From JBHIBD01 sp046758865 (GTDB lineage Bacteria; Planctomycetota; Brocadiia; Brocadiales; Bathyanammoxibiaceae), in contig JBHIBD010000024.1 in assembly GCA_046758865.1 (NCBI GenBank), positions 1-30,751 of the forward strand: DNA of 30,751 nt. The letters run 5' to 3'. Position numbers and translations under genes: made by a program. Every line of letters begins with the position of its first letter. The first letter of the stretch is position 1. A model generated the notes under the pieces. It ran no database searches, was not told where the DNA came from, and saw only the letters and a program-made list of their open reading frames with translations. This document shows, piece by piece, positions 23,562 through 30,751 of this stretch.

Positions 23562-24647
23562 TTACAAAAGTTCCCTCTCTGCCTCTTGGGGGGTGTCAAT
23601 TTTCTTCGTGGACGTGGGCGTGGTCTCATCCAGTGTCTCTAGTCGCTCAAGGCGGGTGCTGAATTTGTCCAGGTCCGTGCTAGCGTCCTCATACTTCTGG
23701 AGGCTGTTCTTAAGGTGTCTCCCCAGCGTCTCAAAGTCGTCCCCGAACCTGCCGAAATCACTCCTGAGGGCCTGAAGGTGTTTCAAGACCTCCCCCACCC
23801 TCTCCTCTATCCTCATCCCCCTTAGGCCCAACAGTATGGTCTGCAGATACGAATAAAACGTGTTAGGGGAGACGGGGATGACCTTCTTCTTCATCGCATA
23901 GTCCGAGAGACTTTCAGCCGCAGAATCGTCCTTAATAATAGTCTCGTAATAGACGTTCTCGGCAGGGATATACATGAGGGCAAAATCAAACGTCCTCTCG
24001 GCGGGGCGTATGTATTTGGCGGCTATCGTGTCTATATGCTTCTTCACGTCCTTGAGAAATTCCTTCCTGGCACGTTTCTTTGTATCATCGTCACCTACCG
24101 CTATGTATTTCTTAAAATTTTCCAGAGGGAACTTGGCGTCTATGGGCACCAACCTCTCGCCAAGGGTGATGATGGCATCCACCCTGTCACCGTCCTTGAA
24201 CTGGTACTGGAATGAATAATGGTCCTGTGGAATAGTCTGTTTGAGCAGGTCTGTGAGCAGGAGTTCGCCGAAACCGCCCCTCAGCTTGGGCGGGCGCAGT
24301 ATGTCGTGGAGGCTTGCAACATCCTTACTTATCTCTACCACGCGGTTGGTGGCCTGATGGAGTTGGCCCAGTTTGTTCTGTACATCACCCACCACCTTTG
24401 CGGCATTGTCAAGCCTTGTGCCAAGGGTCTCGTGGGAGCGCAGCAATAACTCCTGATGTGAGTGGAGGCGCTGGCCTATCTGGTCTGTTAGTTGACTCAA
24501 GCTCTGACGGGTCTCGGCCCTCAGGTCATTTAATTGCTGTTGGAGCGTTAGGTTTTCAGCCTCCTTGCCACGCCTTCTACCCGCAAGCACCATCCAGAGG
24601 AAAAGCCCCACCACCAATATAAGTATTACAACGTTCAGGTACTCCAT
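23562..24647 (-). CDS. rmuC: RmuC-family DNA recombination protein
   Basis: 361 residues from ATG 24647, with AGGAG 8 bases upstream. The N-terminal membrane anchor (VVILILVVGLFLWMVLAG) is followed by a long coiled coil (about 30-115), then the conserved RmuC core: GGFGELLLTDLL, FKDGDRVDAIITLGERLVPIDAKFP (PD-(D/E)xK-like nuclease residues D and DAK) and FALMYIPAENVYYE. RmuC limits recombination at inverted repeats in E. coli. The molecular role is predicted to be endonucleolytic but is not settled for the family. The setting amid many inverted repeats is suggestive only. Confidence 0.93.
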   Translation of the reverse strand: MEYLNVVILILVVGLFLWMVLAGRRRGKEAENLTLQQQLNDLRAETRQSLSQLTDQIGQRLHSHQELLLRSHETLGTRLDNAAKVVGDVQNKLGQLHQATNRVVEISKDVASLHDILRPPKLRGGFGELLLTDLLKQTIPQDHYSFQYQFKDGDRVDAIITLGERLVPIDAKFPLENFKKYIAVGDDDTKKRARKEFLKDVKKHIDTIAAKYIRPAERTFDFALMYIPAENVYYETIIKDDSAAESLSDYAMKKKVIPVSPNTFYSYLQTILLGLRGMRIEERVGEVLKHLQALRSDFGRFGDDFETLGRHLKNSLQKYEDASTDLDKFSTRLERLETLDETTPTSTKKIDTPQEAERELL

Positions 24648-24732
24648 AGGACCTACTCCTATGCTCAGTTTAAGGCCTTCAATACTGCCCTAACCCTGCC
24701 CTTAATGTTGCCGCCCCAGACCATTTTCCGAG

Positions 24733-24761
24733 ATGTTAACCTATTTCCCCTCTCTGCTCAA
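24733..24761 (-). promoter_or_regulatory. Probable promoter for rmuC
   Basis: Minus strand TTGAGC (24761-24756), 17-base spacer, TAACAT (24738-24733), 86 bases before the ATG. Each hexamer has mismatches to consensus, so this is a moderate call. Confidence 0.4.
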
Positions 24762-24782
24762 CGATTTTTAAAGAATACTCGC

Positions 24783-24809
24783 TTGACTTTTATACTAGTA
24801 TACTATAAT
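24783..24809 (+). promoter_or_regulatory. Promoter with palindromic operator upstream of the RHH gene
   Basis: TTGACT (24783-24788) and TATAAT (24804-24809) are 15 bases apart. The spacer is occupied by the perfect palindrome TATACTAGTATA (24791-24802). Ribbon-helix-helix proteins bind such short palindromes, so this may be the autoregulatory operator of the gene at 25025. The leader would be about 210 bases and contains repeats. Confidence 0.4.
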
Positions 24810-24833
24810 AATAGTAAGTGTGGAGCTTACCGG

Positions 24834-25000
24834 GTAGCGCAGGGCTTGCTGCCCTGCGTCCTAGGGAGGTTAAGAACACCCCCTATCCACGGTAGTTTTA
24901 TTCAGTGTGTAGTTGCCTCATTTATGAGGCATAGGCCCGATAAATCGGGCAACTACAATTAGTGCTGTACTCAGTAGGGTGCGTATTGATGCACCTTATG
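24834..25000. repeat. Repeats in the leader of the RHH gene
   Basis: Units: GTAGCGCAGGGCTTGCTGCC..GTC (24834-24860); paired hairpins GCCTCATTTATGAGGC and GCCCGATAAATCGGGC flanked by TAGTTGC/GCAACTA (about 24909-24957); and TAGGGTGCGTATTGATGCACC (about 24976-24997). No gene in this gap other than the RHH gene that follows. Confidence 0.65.
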
Positions 25001-25024
25001 TGTCATAGATGAGGACCTAATATA

Positions 25025-25204
25025 ATGAAAAAACTACAGAGTCCTGTTACACTGTTTGCAGCAATAGAAGAGTCTCAGCACGAGGCACTTCGTTACATAG
25101 CATATAAGGACAAGAAATCCATCGCAGAGATAGTCCGTGAGGCACTCGACAACTACATAAAAAGCACCTCCAAGAAATACCCCATACCCGCTGGAAAGGC
25201 GTAA
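25025..25204 (+). CDS. Ribbon-helix-helix (CopG/Arc-type) DNA-binding protein
   Basis: 59 residues from ATG 25025, with GAGGA about 12 bases upstream. PVTLFAAIEESQHEALRYIA is the N-terminal strand and first helix, and YKDKKSIAEIVREALDNYIK the turn and second helix, the standard RHH layout of Arc, CopG and many antitoxins. Dimers insert the strand into the major groove. No toxin gene is adjacent, so it is either an orphan antitoxin or a stand-alone repressor. Both sides are filled with palindromic repeats. Confidence 0.75.
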   Translation: MKKLQSPVTLFAAIEESQHEALRYIAYKDKKSIAEIVREALDNYIKSTSKKYPIPAGKA

Positions 25205-25472
25205 GTCCTACCAGGCAGCCACAGGCGTAGGGGCAATTCGTGAATTGCCCCTGCCAAATTTTTGTAGCGTCTGGTCTCCGCACCAGACGCTACACCGCAC
25301 CTCACAATAACCAAACAACTCGTCATTGCGAGCGAAGCGAAGCAAGCTCGTGTGCGTTCACGAGATTGCTTCGTCCACCTAACAGTGGACTCGCAATGAC
25401 AAGAGAATAAGGCTCCGATACAGAGATCGGACGCTACAGATTCCACCGCGTCCTGCTCCCCCCCAAACCCCC
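25205..25472. repeat. Repeat cluster between the RHH gene and mfd
   Basis: Units: AGGGGCAATTC-GT-GAATTGCCCCT hairpin (25229-25252), followed by a short T-run, so possibly the RHH terminator; GTAGCGTCTGGT..ACCAGACGCTAC (25264-25293); and a two-armed CATTGCGAG unit (25322-25400) that itself contains TCCACCTAACAGTGGA. Confidence 0.8.
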
Positions 25473-25502
25473 TTGACACCCCTGGGCGGGCTGGATTACA
25501 AT
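25473..25502 (+). promoter_or_regulatory. Promoter for the mfd gene cluster
   Basis: TTGACA at 25473-25478, 18-base spacer, TACAAT at 25497-25502, 31 bases before the mfd ATG. The first T of the -35 box is also the first base of the longest frame, which excludes that upstream TTG as the start. Confidence 0.7.
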
Positions 25503-25532
25503 CTATTTGTCTCTCCACAAGTGGAAGTAGTT

Positions 25533-28500
25533 ATGAAAACGTTACTTAAACTTATCCACAACAATAAAAATTTCAGGTCTCTCCTCAAGGACTCGAAGTC
25601 AGGCGGTGAATTGCGGGTAGGCGGGCTGTGGGGCTCGTCTGCCGCATACCTACTCAGCACACTCGCTGAAGGTGCACCCTCCTGGATACTCGTTATTACC
25701 AGCAGCGTGGAAGAGGCCGAGGAGTTTGGTGATGACCTGAATCTCTTCAGACCAGGCGTCGCCTCTGTCTTTCACCCCTGGGAGGGTTTTTCGACCGAAA
25801 AATGGAGGCCGTCCATACAGCTCCCCGCCGAATACCTCCAGATACTCCACCCACTGCTATTTGACGATACAAAAAGTCCCACTAAGCAACGCACCGTATC
25901 AATCATAGTCTGCCCTATACAGTCACTGCTGCAGAGATTGCCCAAACCCGCTACATTACTAAAAAACACGCTGAAGATATCCGTCGGTGATGATATAAAT
26001 CAGCAAAAAATCCTGGGTTGGTTCACTGAGAGGGGTTTTAGTAAGGTCTCGCGCGTGGAGGCGCCCGGGGAGTACAGCCTACGCGGCGGGATTATGGACA
26101 TTTTCCCCGCATCATCTGATTTACCCCTCCGCATAGAGCTCTTCGGGGACAGGGTGGAGTCTCTGCGCATTTTTAGTCCCGACACACAAATATCCCTCAA
26201 GCAGCTAGAGGACGCCAACATACTCGCCCTCAGAGAGGAGTCATCTCTCATTGAAGAAGACGGCTCTCTGCTCGACTACCTGCCCCCTGACACCTGGGTG
26301 GCGCTAAGAGAGCCTGCGCAAATCGAGGACCGCGCCCTAAAGTCTATACAGGGTTGGCCCCACGGCCAACCACAGACCCAATCCCAAAGCCAGACCCAGA
26401 CATGGCTGCTCGACTACGGCCTGGTAAAGAACAAATGGTGCAGGCATACCACCATCTCATTATCTTTCCTGCCCTTTACAGAAAAATCGTCCTACAACTT
26501 TGAGGTTGAGTCTGTAGAGCGCTTTGAGGCCCCCCAGGCACAGCTCGAGAAGAATCTTTCCGACGAAAAACGCCCCCGGGGTCCCGACCTGGCGACAACC
26601 CTCACCGCACTCAACGAGTTGGGCAAAGTAAGACCCCAGACCCCCCGACATAAAATACGGACAATCGTATTTTGTGCTAACGAAGCAGAGGAGAAGCGAT
26701 TTCAAGAGCTCTTGGCCGATACCAAGATAACGCTGGAATCGGCCATAGGCAAGCTCAGCAAGGGATTCTTCCTAAAAGACATTGGCCTGATACTCTTATC
26801 CCACCATGAGATCTTCCATCGCTACAGACTCCGCCGTAAGCCGAGGCATGTCGCACCATCCAGGCCCATCGAGAGCCTGCTCGAGCTTGAGCGCGGCGAT
26901 TATGTGGTGCACGTCACCCACGGCATCGCCCTTTTCCACGGAGTAGAGACACTCGAGCACGAGGGACAGCGCCGCGAGTGTCTTGTGCTGGAGTTCGATG
27001 GCGGCACCAGGCTCTACATACCTGCGTCCAAGATGGAACTGGTTCAAAAATACATAGGCCCCAGGGAACACAGGCCGCCCCTAAGCAAACTGGGCGGCCA
27101 GGGCTGGTCACGCAAGCTCAAAGAGGTGGAGCAGGCGGTAACTGATTTGGCCAGTGAGCTTCTGCATATGCAGGCCCTCCGCCAGGCCAGGCCAGGGATA
27201 AAACATCCCCCCGACTCCGAGTGGCAAAAGGAGTTTGAGGCGGAGTTCCCCTACGAAGAGACTGAAGACCAGCTAAAGGTAAACCAGGAGATAAAGGCAG
27301 ATTTGGAGTCCCGACGACCCATGGACCGACTTGTATGCGGGGATGTGGGCTACGGAAAAACGGAGCTGGCGATACGGGCCGCATTCAAGGCAGTCATGCA
27401 TGGTAAGCAGGTAGCGGTACTCGTCCCAACCACCATACTTGCCCAACAGCACTACAGGACATTCTCTGAAAGGATGGCAGATTATCCTGTAAGGATAGAG
27501 GTGCTCAGCCGGTTCAAGACCCGCTCCGAGCAAAATACCGTACTGGAGGCACTGGCACAAGGTGCGGTGGATGTTGTAATAGGCACGCACAGACTTGTAC
27601 AGAAAGACGTTAGATTTAAGGATTTGGGGCTAATTATAATTGATGAGGAGCAGCGCTTCGGGGTAGAACATAAAGAGAGGCTCAAGAGGCTCCGACAGAC
27701 GGTGGATGTACTCACACTCACGGCCACACCCATCCCCAGAACCCTGCACATGTCCCTGCTGGGCCTGAGGGACATCTCGGCCCTGAATACCCCACCCCAG
27801 GATAGGCAGGCAATAAACACCAGGCTAATGCGCTATGACCCCCAAAAAATACGCCAGGCCATCCTCTTTGAGCTAAACCGCGAAGGACAGGTATACTTTG
27901 TGCATAACAGGGTTTACAACATAGAGCACGTGGCCCATGAACTTTCTAAGATACTGCCCGAGGCGAGGATAGCAGTTGCACACGGGCAGATGCCCGAAAA
28001 ACTGCTAGAGGAGAGGATGCTCGAATTTATTGACAAGAAATTTGATGTTTTGCTATCTACCACTATAATAGAGTCCGGTATGGACATCCCAAACGTCAAC
28101 ACAATCTTTATAAATACGGCCGACATGTTTGGCCTGGCAGAACTCCACCAACTCCGAGGCAGGGTTGGCCGCTACAAACATACGGCCTATGCCTACCTAC
28201 TTCTGCCCACGAACAGGCCCATCACCCCCGAGGCCGAAAAGCGCCTAAAGGCCATTGAGGTGTTCTCCGAACTCGGTGCGGGCTTCAAGATAGCCCTCAG
28301 GGACCTGGAAATACGTGGTGCGGGTAACATCCTTGGACCCGAACAGCATGGGCACATACAGGCCGTGGGCTATGAAATGTATCGTCAACTCCTGGAGTCC
28401 GCCGTAAGGAGGGCAAGAAAGGAACCCTCTCTGCCGCCAAGGACGGACGTCTCAATAAGCCTTAACCTGGACTCATACCTGCCTCACGAATATATGCCGG

Positions 28501-28868
28501 AAGAAGACCAAAAGCTGGAGGCATACAGAAAACTCTCTCGCTGCCGTTCCATGGAAGAGCTACAGAATTTTGAGATGGAGCTAAGGGACAGGTTTGGGCC
28601 ACTGCCAGTAGAGGTAAAAAACCTTCTTATTGAAAAGGAATTACGGCTAGCGGCACAGACATTCAGTGTCCGCTCCATCCTCAGGACAAACGGGAAGGTG
28701 GTCATGGAGGTGGAAGATCTCAGAAGGGCAGAGGCCAGCCTTTACGATGTGCGAAATCGAATTAAGGTAATAAATGGAAATACAGTGCACCTCGAACTCC
28801 CCAGGAGGGATGCATCACCTGAGGGCGCGGCGCGTTTTCTAAAAAGGGTCTTCAAGCTCCGAGTATAG
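25533..28868 (+). CDS. mfd: Transcription-repair coupling factor Mfd
   Basis: 1111 residues from ATG 25533 (MKTLLKLIHNNKNFRSLL), after GGAAGT and the promoter above. Mfd removes RNA polymerase stalled at DNA lesions and recruits UvrA. Domains in order: UvrB-like N-terminal module (about 20-330, with EYSLRGGIMDIFP); CarD-like RNA-polymerase-interaction domain (RGDYVVHVTHGIALFHG, about 452-520); RecG-like translocase with Walker A GDVGYGKTE (about 603), DEEQRFG (about 703) and TATPIPRTLHMSL; QLRGRVGR motif VI; and the C-terminal TRCF domain (about 985-1085). The length is close to the family norm of about 1150. It leads a plus-strand run with the SurA-like and HELMH genes. Confidence 0.96.
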   Translation: MKTLLKLIHNNKNFRSLLKDSKSGGELRVGGLWGSSAAYLLSTLAEGAPSWILVITSSVEEAEEFGDDLNLFRPGVASVFHPWEGFSTEKWRPSIQLPAEYLQILHPLLFDDTKSPTKQRTVSIIVCPIQSLLQRLPKPATLLKNTLKISVGDDINQQKILGWFTERGFSKVSRVEAPGEYSLRGGIMDIFPASSDLPLRIELFGDRVESLRIFSPDTQISLKQLEDANILALREESSLIEEDGSLLDYLPPDTWVALREPAQIEDRALKSIQGWPHGQPQTQSQSQTQTWLLDYGLVKNKWCRHTTISLSFLPFTEKSSYNFEVESVERFEAPQAQLEKNLSDEKRPRGPDLATTLTALNELGKVRPQTPRHKIRTIVFCANEAEEKRFQELLADTKITLESAIGKLSKGFFLKDIGLILLSHHEIFHRYRLRRKPRHVAPSRPIESLLELERGDYVVHVTHGIALFHGVETLEHEGQRRECLVLEFDGGTRLYIPASKMELVQKYIGPREHRPPLSKLGGQGWSRKLKEVEQAVTDLASELLHMQALRQARPGIKHPPDSEWQKEFEAEFPYEETEDQLKVNQEIKADLESRRPMDRLVCGDVGYGKTELAIRAAFKAVMHGKQVAVLVPTTILAQQHYRTFSERMADYPVRIEVLSRFKTRSEQNTVLEALAQGAVDVVIGTHRLVQKDVRFKDLGLIIIDEEQRFGVEHKERLKRLRQTVDVLTLTATPIPRTLHMSLLGLRDISALNTPPQDRQAINTRLMRYDPQKIRQAILFELNREGQVYFVHNRVYNIEHVAHELSKILPEARIAVAHGQMPEKLLEERMLEFIDKKFDVLLSTTIIESGMDIPNVNTIFINTADMFGLAELHQLRGRVGRYKHTAYAYLLLPTNRPITPEAEKRLKAIEVFSELGAGFKIALRDLEIRGAGNILGPEQHGHIQAVGYEMYRQLLESAVRRARKEPSLPPRTDVSISLNLDSYLPHEYMPEEDQKLEAYRKLSRCRSMEELQNFEMELRDRFGPLPVEVKNLLIEKELRLAAQTFSVRSILRTNGKVVMEVEDLRRAEASLYDVRNRIKVINGNTVHLELPRRDASPEGAARFLKRVFKLRV

Positions 28869-28891
28869 TCTTTTTGGAGAGGGTTGTCTTT

Positions 28892-30028
28892 TTGAAACTG
28901 TTCCATAACAGGAGAGCTCTACAGAAGTCCCTAAAAGTAGCGTGGCAGCTTGCTGCCACGATTACGTGCGAGCAAGCTCGCACGCTACATCAAAATGACT
29001 CGCCCAAGGCGGATGCAGGACTTTTCAGAGGTCTCAATAGGTGTTCTATTCTTCTTCCGTTGTTGCTTATAGCCGCAACCACTTGGCTCGCCCAGCCCAC
29101 CCTCAATGCAGAGAGACGGCACGTAGGTACCATAGTGGCAGTGGTCAATGATGCAATAATCACCGAAGAAGATGTTCAAAGGCGAGCGGCTGGGGCCGTC
29201 GCCGATGCCTTCAAAAAGTATAAAGGGCAGGAACTGAGAAGCAGGGTCAACCAGATACTTGAAGAGGTCCTCAACGAGCTCGTCGACCGACAGCTAATGG
29301 TGCAAAAGGCGCACACCCTCATAGACGAAAACCCATACGTGCTGGAAGACATTGAAAAGGACCTGGACAGCTTCCTGAAGGACGCCGTAGAAGAGGTAGG
29401 CTCACTTAGCAAGTTCTACGAAATTGCCTTAAAAGAGGGAATCAACCCTACGGAAAAAAAGACGGAGCTAAGAGACGACCTGATGGTGGAAAGGTTGCTG
29501 AATGAATTTGTATATAATAAGATAAACATTTCTCCAAAGGATATTAGGGAGTACTACCAGGCCCACCGAAACGAATTCGCCCAAGAACGGTCAGTAAAAA
29601 TAAGACAGCTAATACTAAAATTCTCCTCCTATCCATCCAAAAAAGAGGCCAGGAAGAAGGCTGAAGAGATAAGGGATAGGGCCATAAAGGGGGAGAATTT
29701 TGAGGCACTGGCAAAGGAATTCTCCGAGGGGCCCAGGGCCTCAGAGGGTAGCCTGTGGGATTTCGACGAGGTACTGAGCATGAAGGGAATCATACGAAAG
29801 GCCGCCCTGGGGCTGGAGAAGGGCCAAGTAAGCGACATCATCCAGACCGCCACGGGTCTCCACATCCTCAAGGCAGAAGACGTCAGGCCCGCCAGTGAAC
29901 CAGATTTTGAGACCCTGCAGGAACAAATAAAAGACATACTCTTCAAACAGGAAGCAGCAAAGAAAAAGAGGGCATACGTACGGGAACTTAAAAAGAGCGC
30001 CGTGATAAAGGTCGTACAGTTAAGATAA
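28892..30028 (+). CDS. SurA/PpiC-type periplasmic peptidyl-prolyl isomerase with a repeat-encoded N-terminus
   Basis: 378 residues from TTG 28892, with GGAGAGG 9 bases upstream; the frame is open to TTG 28874, which has no site. The mature part is a SurA-like chaperone: N-terminal helical domain (VGTIVAVVNDAIITEEDVQRRA ... NELVDRQLMVQKA) and one parvulin domain (RSVKIRQLILKF ... EFSEGPRASEGSLWDF ... TGLHILKAEDVRP). It probably helps fold outer-membrane or exported proteins. The hydrophobic signal (CSILLPLLLIAATTWLAQP) comes only after about 53 residues, most of them translated from palindromic repeats at 28937-29038. Either translation starts nearer the signal with a poor codon, or the protein carries an odd N-extension. 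23 bases after mfd. Confidence 0.85.
   Translation: MKLFHNRRALQKSLKVAWQLAATITCEQARTLHQNDSPKADAGLFRGLNRCSILLPLLLIAATTWLAQPTLNAERRHVGTIVAVVNDAIITEEDVQRRAAGAVADAFKKYKGQELRSRVNQILEEVLNELVDRQLMVQKAHTLIDENPYVLEDIEKDLDSFLKDAVEEVGSLSKFYEIALKEGINPTEKKTELRDDLMVERLLNEFVYNKINISPKDIREYYQAHRNEFAQERSVKIRQLILKFSSYPSKKEARKKAEEIRDRAIKGENFEALAKEFSEGPRASEGSLWDFDEVLSMKGIIRKAALGLEKGQVSDIIQTATGLHILKAEDVRPASEPDFETLQEQIKDILFKQEAAKKKRAYVRELKKSAVIKVVQLR
28937..29038. repeat. Palindromic repeats inside the SurA-like coding region
   Basis: GTAGCGTGGCAGCTTGCTGC..CACG and GTGCGAGCAAGCTCGCAC..GCTAC (28937-28989), then CGCCCAAGGCGG and TTTTCAGAGGTCTC (29000-29038). These match families found between genes elsewhere in the window (9622-9695, 23071-23095, 10660-10730). 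Here they are in frame with no stop. Confidence 0.85.
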
Positions 30029-30051
30029 GATTCACGAAAGGGACGTACACT

Positions 30052-30702
30052 GTGACCACTGTCGCCAGCGTTGACATTGAAGAAGGCTTCGAAAACCGGG
30101 GCCAGATATGTAAGACAGTCGAGGAAGCCGTCTGGGAGCTAGGTATAAGCGATAAACTGGAGAAGATACTAATTAAACCTCCCCCTTCTGGTTCTTCTGT
30201 GGACATGAACTATCTCAACCCCAAAAAGAAATCCCTGGAGCTGGAGATAGTAGATTCTCTGGATAATCTGGAAGGTCGAGTCAGGCATGAACTCATGCAC
30301 GTGGTTGACCAACTAGACAAGAAATTTAAGTACAAAAAAAGCCGAGAGCCAAGAGAAGGCACGGGTGAACACAGACGTTACAAGTATTTGTGGAATGTAT
30401 ACATAGATAGCCGCCTCTCAATGGATGGAAAGCCTGCCTATGAAACCCGCGAGGGTAGAGAAAAAGAGATGGGAGAGTGCTACCCCGAACTGAGTACAGA
30501 CATGAGAAAAAAGGTCTTCGATTGTCTCTGGGAACTGAAGCCACTTAACCACAAACAAATCACGGGAATGAGCCGCGACCTCTTTTCGGCGTCAAAGGAG
30601 CTAAGGTCCCTCGCCCACTCACGCGGGGAAAAACTGCACAACTTTAAAACTCTGGAAGACCTGAAAAACTACGGACAGTGGGGTGATATTTCAGTGGGCT
30701 GA
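30052..30702 (+). CDS. Uncharacterised protein with a HELMH zinc-protease-like motif
   Basis: 216 residues from GTG 30052, with AAAGGGA 9 bases upstream and 23 bases after the SurA-like gene, so likely co-transcribed. RVRHELMHVVDQLD (H79-E80-L-M-H83) fits the HExxH zinc site of metallopeptidases, and is preceded by a strand-like SLELEIVDSL. A downstream WNVYIDSRL (D119) may supply a third ligand, as in small gluzincin-like folds. No signal peptide or membrane helix, so it is probably cytoplasmic. I do not recognise a named family. The C-terminal half is helical and charged (MSRDLFSASKELRSLAHSRG). Confidence 0.75.
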   Translation: MTTVASVDIEEGFENRGQICKTVEEAVWELGISDKLEKILIKPPPSGSSVDMNYLNPKKKSLELEIVDSLDNLEGRVRHELMHVVDQLDKKFKYKKSREPREGTGEHRRYKYLWNVYIDSRLSMDGKPAYETREGREKEMGECYPELSTDMRKKVFDCLWELKPLNHKQITGMSRDLFSASKELRSLAHSRGEKLHNFKTLEDLKNYGQWGDISVG

Positions 30703-30751
30703 ACGGGTTTCCTCCCGTATAAACAACTAACATTATCGAAACCTGTAGGGT
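30703..30751. other. Right edge: small hairpin and start of a repeat
   Basis: ACGGG-TTTCCT-CCCGT at about 30704-30719, just after the HELMH stop, could be a weak terminator. CATTATCGAAACCTGTAGGG at the edge resembles the start of the repeat at 12899-12920. Confidence 0.35.

Noticed and set aside
25473..25532. 20-residue N-terminal extension of Mfd
   Set aside because: The putative TTG start is part of the -35 box of the mfd promoter and its -10 box lies within the extension.

Overview
The window looks like a chromosomal segment of a Gram-negative bacterium with about 50% G+C. It carries outer-membrane biogenesis genes (a Kdo-kinase-like protein, a family 9 glycosyltransferase and a SurA-type chaperone), a PEP-CTERM sorting tail, a PilZ protein and an archaeal-type phosphoglycerate mutase (ApgM). 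Its intergenic spaces hold several families of short palindromic repeats. This mix, together with a flagellar 'IN-motif' domain of a type I associate with Planctomycetes, suggests a Planctomycetota member such as Brocadiales or a relative. The assignment is an inference; Desulfobacterota or Nitrospirota are not excluded.

Layout. 1-3500 is a gene-poor accessory stretch. It has the 5' end of a minus-strand gene at the left edge, an IS-like pair of inverted ends (501-515 and 1908-1922), an exported protein ending in three LNPQPEPP repeats, a small zinc-finger protein, a PilZ protein, an orphan PEP-CTERM tail and a 45-residue membrane peptide. 3517-7843 is a minus-strand cluster in transcription order: site-2 protease, mnmA, an alanine/glycine:cation symporter (AGCS) carrying an inserted flagellin-IN-like domain, and a 4-TM protein coupled to it by a GTGA overlap. 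Divergent from it, with near-consensus back-to-back promoters, is hemB. Next come plsY and a Kdo-kinase-like gene on the minus strand, and a divergent heptosyltransferase-like gene on the plus strand. 13090-14559 encodes an unusual fusion of cysteine knuckles, a coiled coil, an Mrr-type nuclease and TPRs. ApgM (minus) is followed by a plus-strand run trkH-trkA-parA-ltaE, which ends tail-to-tail with MTA phosphorylase (minus). Then come polX (plus), rmuC (minus), a 59-residue ribbon-helix-helix regulator, and the run mfd-surA-HELMH protein.

How the genes fit together. Most are housekeeping: haem synthesis, phospholipid and LPS core synthesis, K+ uptake (trkH+trkA), DNA repair (polX, rmuC, mfd), tRNA thiolation, methionine salvage and glycolysis. 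No single operon-encoded defence or secretion system is present. The unusual content is modular: the IN-like domain inserted in the transporter, the nuclease fusion, the PEP-CTERM tail directly after the PilZ stop codon, the palindromic repeats that have entered gene leaders and one coding sequence, and two genes I cannot name (the coupled 4-TM protein and the HELMH protein).

Several starts were moved from the longest frame. A promoter lies inside the longer frame (mfd, heptosyltransferase, Kdo kinase), or a strong ribosome-binding site lies downstream (LNPQPEPP protein, MTA phosphorylase, polX, surA).
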